From Calliopsis andreniformis (taxonomy: Eukaryota > Arthropoda > Insecta > Hymenoptera > Andrenidae): DNA of 64,000 nt. The stretch's first letter is position 1. The number at the start of each line of letters is the position of its first letter. Below are positions 62,969-64,000 of this stretch, one piece after another. The stretch lies in NCBI RefSeq assembly GCF_051401765.1, contig NW_027480438.1:7192001-7256000 (forward strand). Reading direction: 5' to 3'. The notes beneath the pieces are model-generated. The model saw only the letters and a program-made list of their open reading frames with translations. It made no database searches and was not told where the DNA came from. The position numbers were made by a program, and so were the translations under genes.

Positions 62969-63755
62969 TCAATACTCAAACCTCAACACTCAACCCTCAA
63001 TCCTCAATCCTCAATCCTCAATCCTCAATCTTCAATCCTCAATACTCAATCTTCAATCCTCCATCATAAATCCTCAATCCTCAATCCTCAATCCTCAATC
63101 GTCAGGCTTCAATCCTCAATACCCAATCCTCGGTCTTCAATCTTCAATCCTCAATCCTCAACTCTCAATCCTCAATCCTCAATCCTCAATTCTCAATCCT
63201 CAATCTTCAATCCTCAATACTCAATCCTCAATACTCAATCCTCAATCCTCAATCCTGAATCCTCAATCCTCAATCCTCAATTTTCAATCTTCAATACTCA
63301 ATCCTCAGTCCTCAAACCTCAATTCTGAATCCTCAATCCTGAATCCTCAATCTTCAGACCTCAGACCTGAACAATCAGATGTCAATCCTCTATCCTCAAT
63401 AGAATATCATCAATTCACAGTTTTCAATACCCAATATTCAATCTGCAATCTTCAAATTTCTATCCACAAACATCGATTCTCATCACTCAACCCTCAACAC
63501 TCAGTCCCCAATCCTCAATCTTCAATCCTCAATCCTCAATCCTCAATTCTCAATCCTCAATCTTCAATCCTCAATACTCAATCCTCAATACTCAATCCTC
63601 AATCCTGAATCCTCAATCCTCAATCCTCAATTTTCAATCTTCAATACTCAATCCTCAATCCTCAATACTCAAGCCTCAATCGCCAGTCTTCAATCCTCAA
63701 TGCTCAATCTTCAATCCTCAATCCTCAATCCTCAGTCCTCAAACCTCATTCTACA

Positions 63756-64000
63756 ATCCTCAATACACAATCCTCAATCTTCAATCCTCAATCCTCAATC
63801 CTCAATCCTCAATCCTCGATCCTCAATCCTCAATCCTCAGTCCTCAAAACTCAAACCTGAATCCTGAATCCTGAATCCTCAACCTTCAGAACTCAGTCCA
63901 TAACTATCAGTTGTCAATTCTCAATCCTCAATTCTCAGTCCTCAGCCCTCAAACCTCAATCCTCAACCCTCAGACCTCATCCTCAATCCTCAATTATCAA
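63756..64000 (+). repeat. 4.58-kb displaced repeat, right copy (cut by window end)
   Basis: Partner of 59175 to 59419. The match is still unbroken at base 64000, so the block continues outside the window. Confidence 0.8.

Larger units (their letters stand above)
1..64000 (+). repeat. Satellite array of a 7-bp unit (TCAATCC)n, whole window
   Basis: Every stretch I read resolves into 7-base steps whose consensus is TCAATCC, with GGATTGA on the complement. Common one-base variants are TCAGTCC, TCAATCT, TCAATAC, TCAACCC, TCAATTC and CCAATCC. Orientation is constant: I found no inverted block. G is almost absent from the + strand and occurs mainly in substituted units. No unrelated sequence longer than a few bases interrupts the array, and it continues past both ends. 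The size and the nested duplications are typical of eukaryotic satellite DNA. I do not recognise the unit as a named satellite family, and it is not one of the standard telomere repeats. Certain as a repeat; location and species are not determinable here. Confidence 0.98.
48365..64000 (+). repeat. Satellite domain 2: blocks carrying the inverted-repeat core
   Basis: The same 7-mer satellite, but landmark use shifts. Nine hairpin-bearing cores appear between 49.6 and 63.0 kb, while only seven standard cores remain. Four of those seven belong to a variant with CAGATGTC in place of CAGTTGTC. Modules with CGTCAGGCTTC, CTCATTCTACAATCC and TCGCCAGTC are also typical here and were not seen in domain 1. 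The change suggests a separately amplified lineage of the same satellite. The domain probably continues beyond the window. Confidence 0.8.

Noticed and set aside
1..64000. Telomere array
   Set aside because: The unit is 7 bases with a G-rich complement like some telomeres, but GGATTGA is not a telomere repeat I know. The array is also heavily diverged with internal duplications, unlike telomerase product.
1..64000. CRISPR array
   Set aside because: Repeats of 7 bases in direct contact, no unique spacers and no cas genes.
1..64000. Strong G-quadruplex forming array on the complement
   Set aside because: Only GG pairs spaced by five bases occur. That supports at most weak two-layer structures, so no site is annotated.

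Overview
The window is satellite DNA from end to end. The whole 64 kb is built from one 7-base unit, TCAATCC on the + strand (GGATTGA on the other), in perfect or mutated form. I see no credible gene, RNA gene, transposon, CRISPR array, promoter or terminator. A pure 64-kb array with layered duplications points to a eukaryotic heterochromatic, pericentromeric, subtelomeric or sex-chromosome block. Nothing here identifies the species. The array runs off both window ends.

The many long open frames on the + strand follow from unit length. Seven is not a multiple of three, so all three + frames of the unit encode the same periodic peptide (S-I-L-N-P-Q-S) without a stop. The complement carries TGA once per 21 bases in every frame. 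None of these frames is annotated as a gene.

The array is organised on several scales. (1) The 7-mer. (2) Landmark modules made of heavily substituted 7-mers. The most informative is a 153-bp core, found 68 times, which almost always keeps its exact length and 7-base register. (3) Higher-order blocks of about 0.5 to 1.5 kb bounded by these cores. (4) Large direct duplications of 0.3 to 8 kb at displacements of about 8.7, 7.56, 7.31, 3.96, 3.57, 3.47, 2.97, 2.38 and 1.42 kb, nested into one another. Copies differ mainly by scattered single-base changes and by gains or losses of whole 7-mers.

Layout: 1 to about 26 kb is a nest of 8.7, 4.0, 3.5 and 7.6 kb duplications. About 27.8 to 37 kb holds 3.0, 3.6 and 2.4 kb duplications. 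37.8 to 48.2 kb is a 7.3-kb displaced duplication around a core-poor, 7-mer-rich centre. From about 48.4 kb a second domain begins. There the standard core is mostly replaced by a related one carrying a 7-bp inverted repeat (ATCCTGA/TCAGGAT), and a very recent 1.42-kb tandem duplication lies at 60.1 to 62.9 kb. Block boundaries were read by eye and are good to about 10 to 40 bases. Because copies are so similar, an assembly error in copy number or order cannot be excluded from sequence alone.
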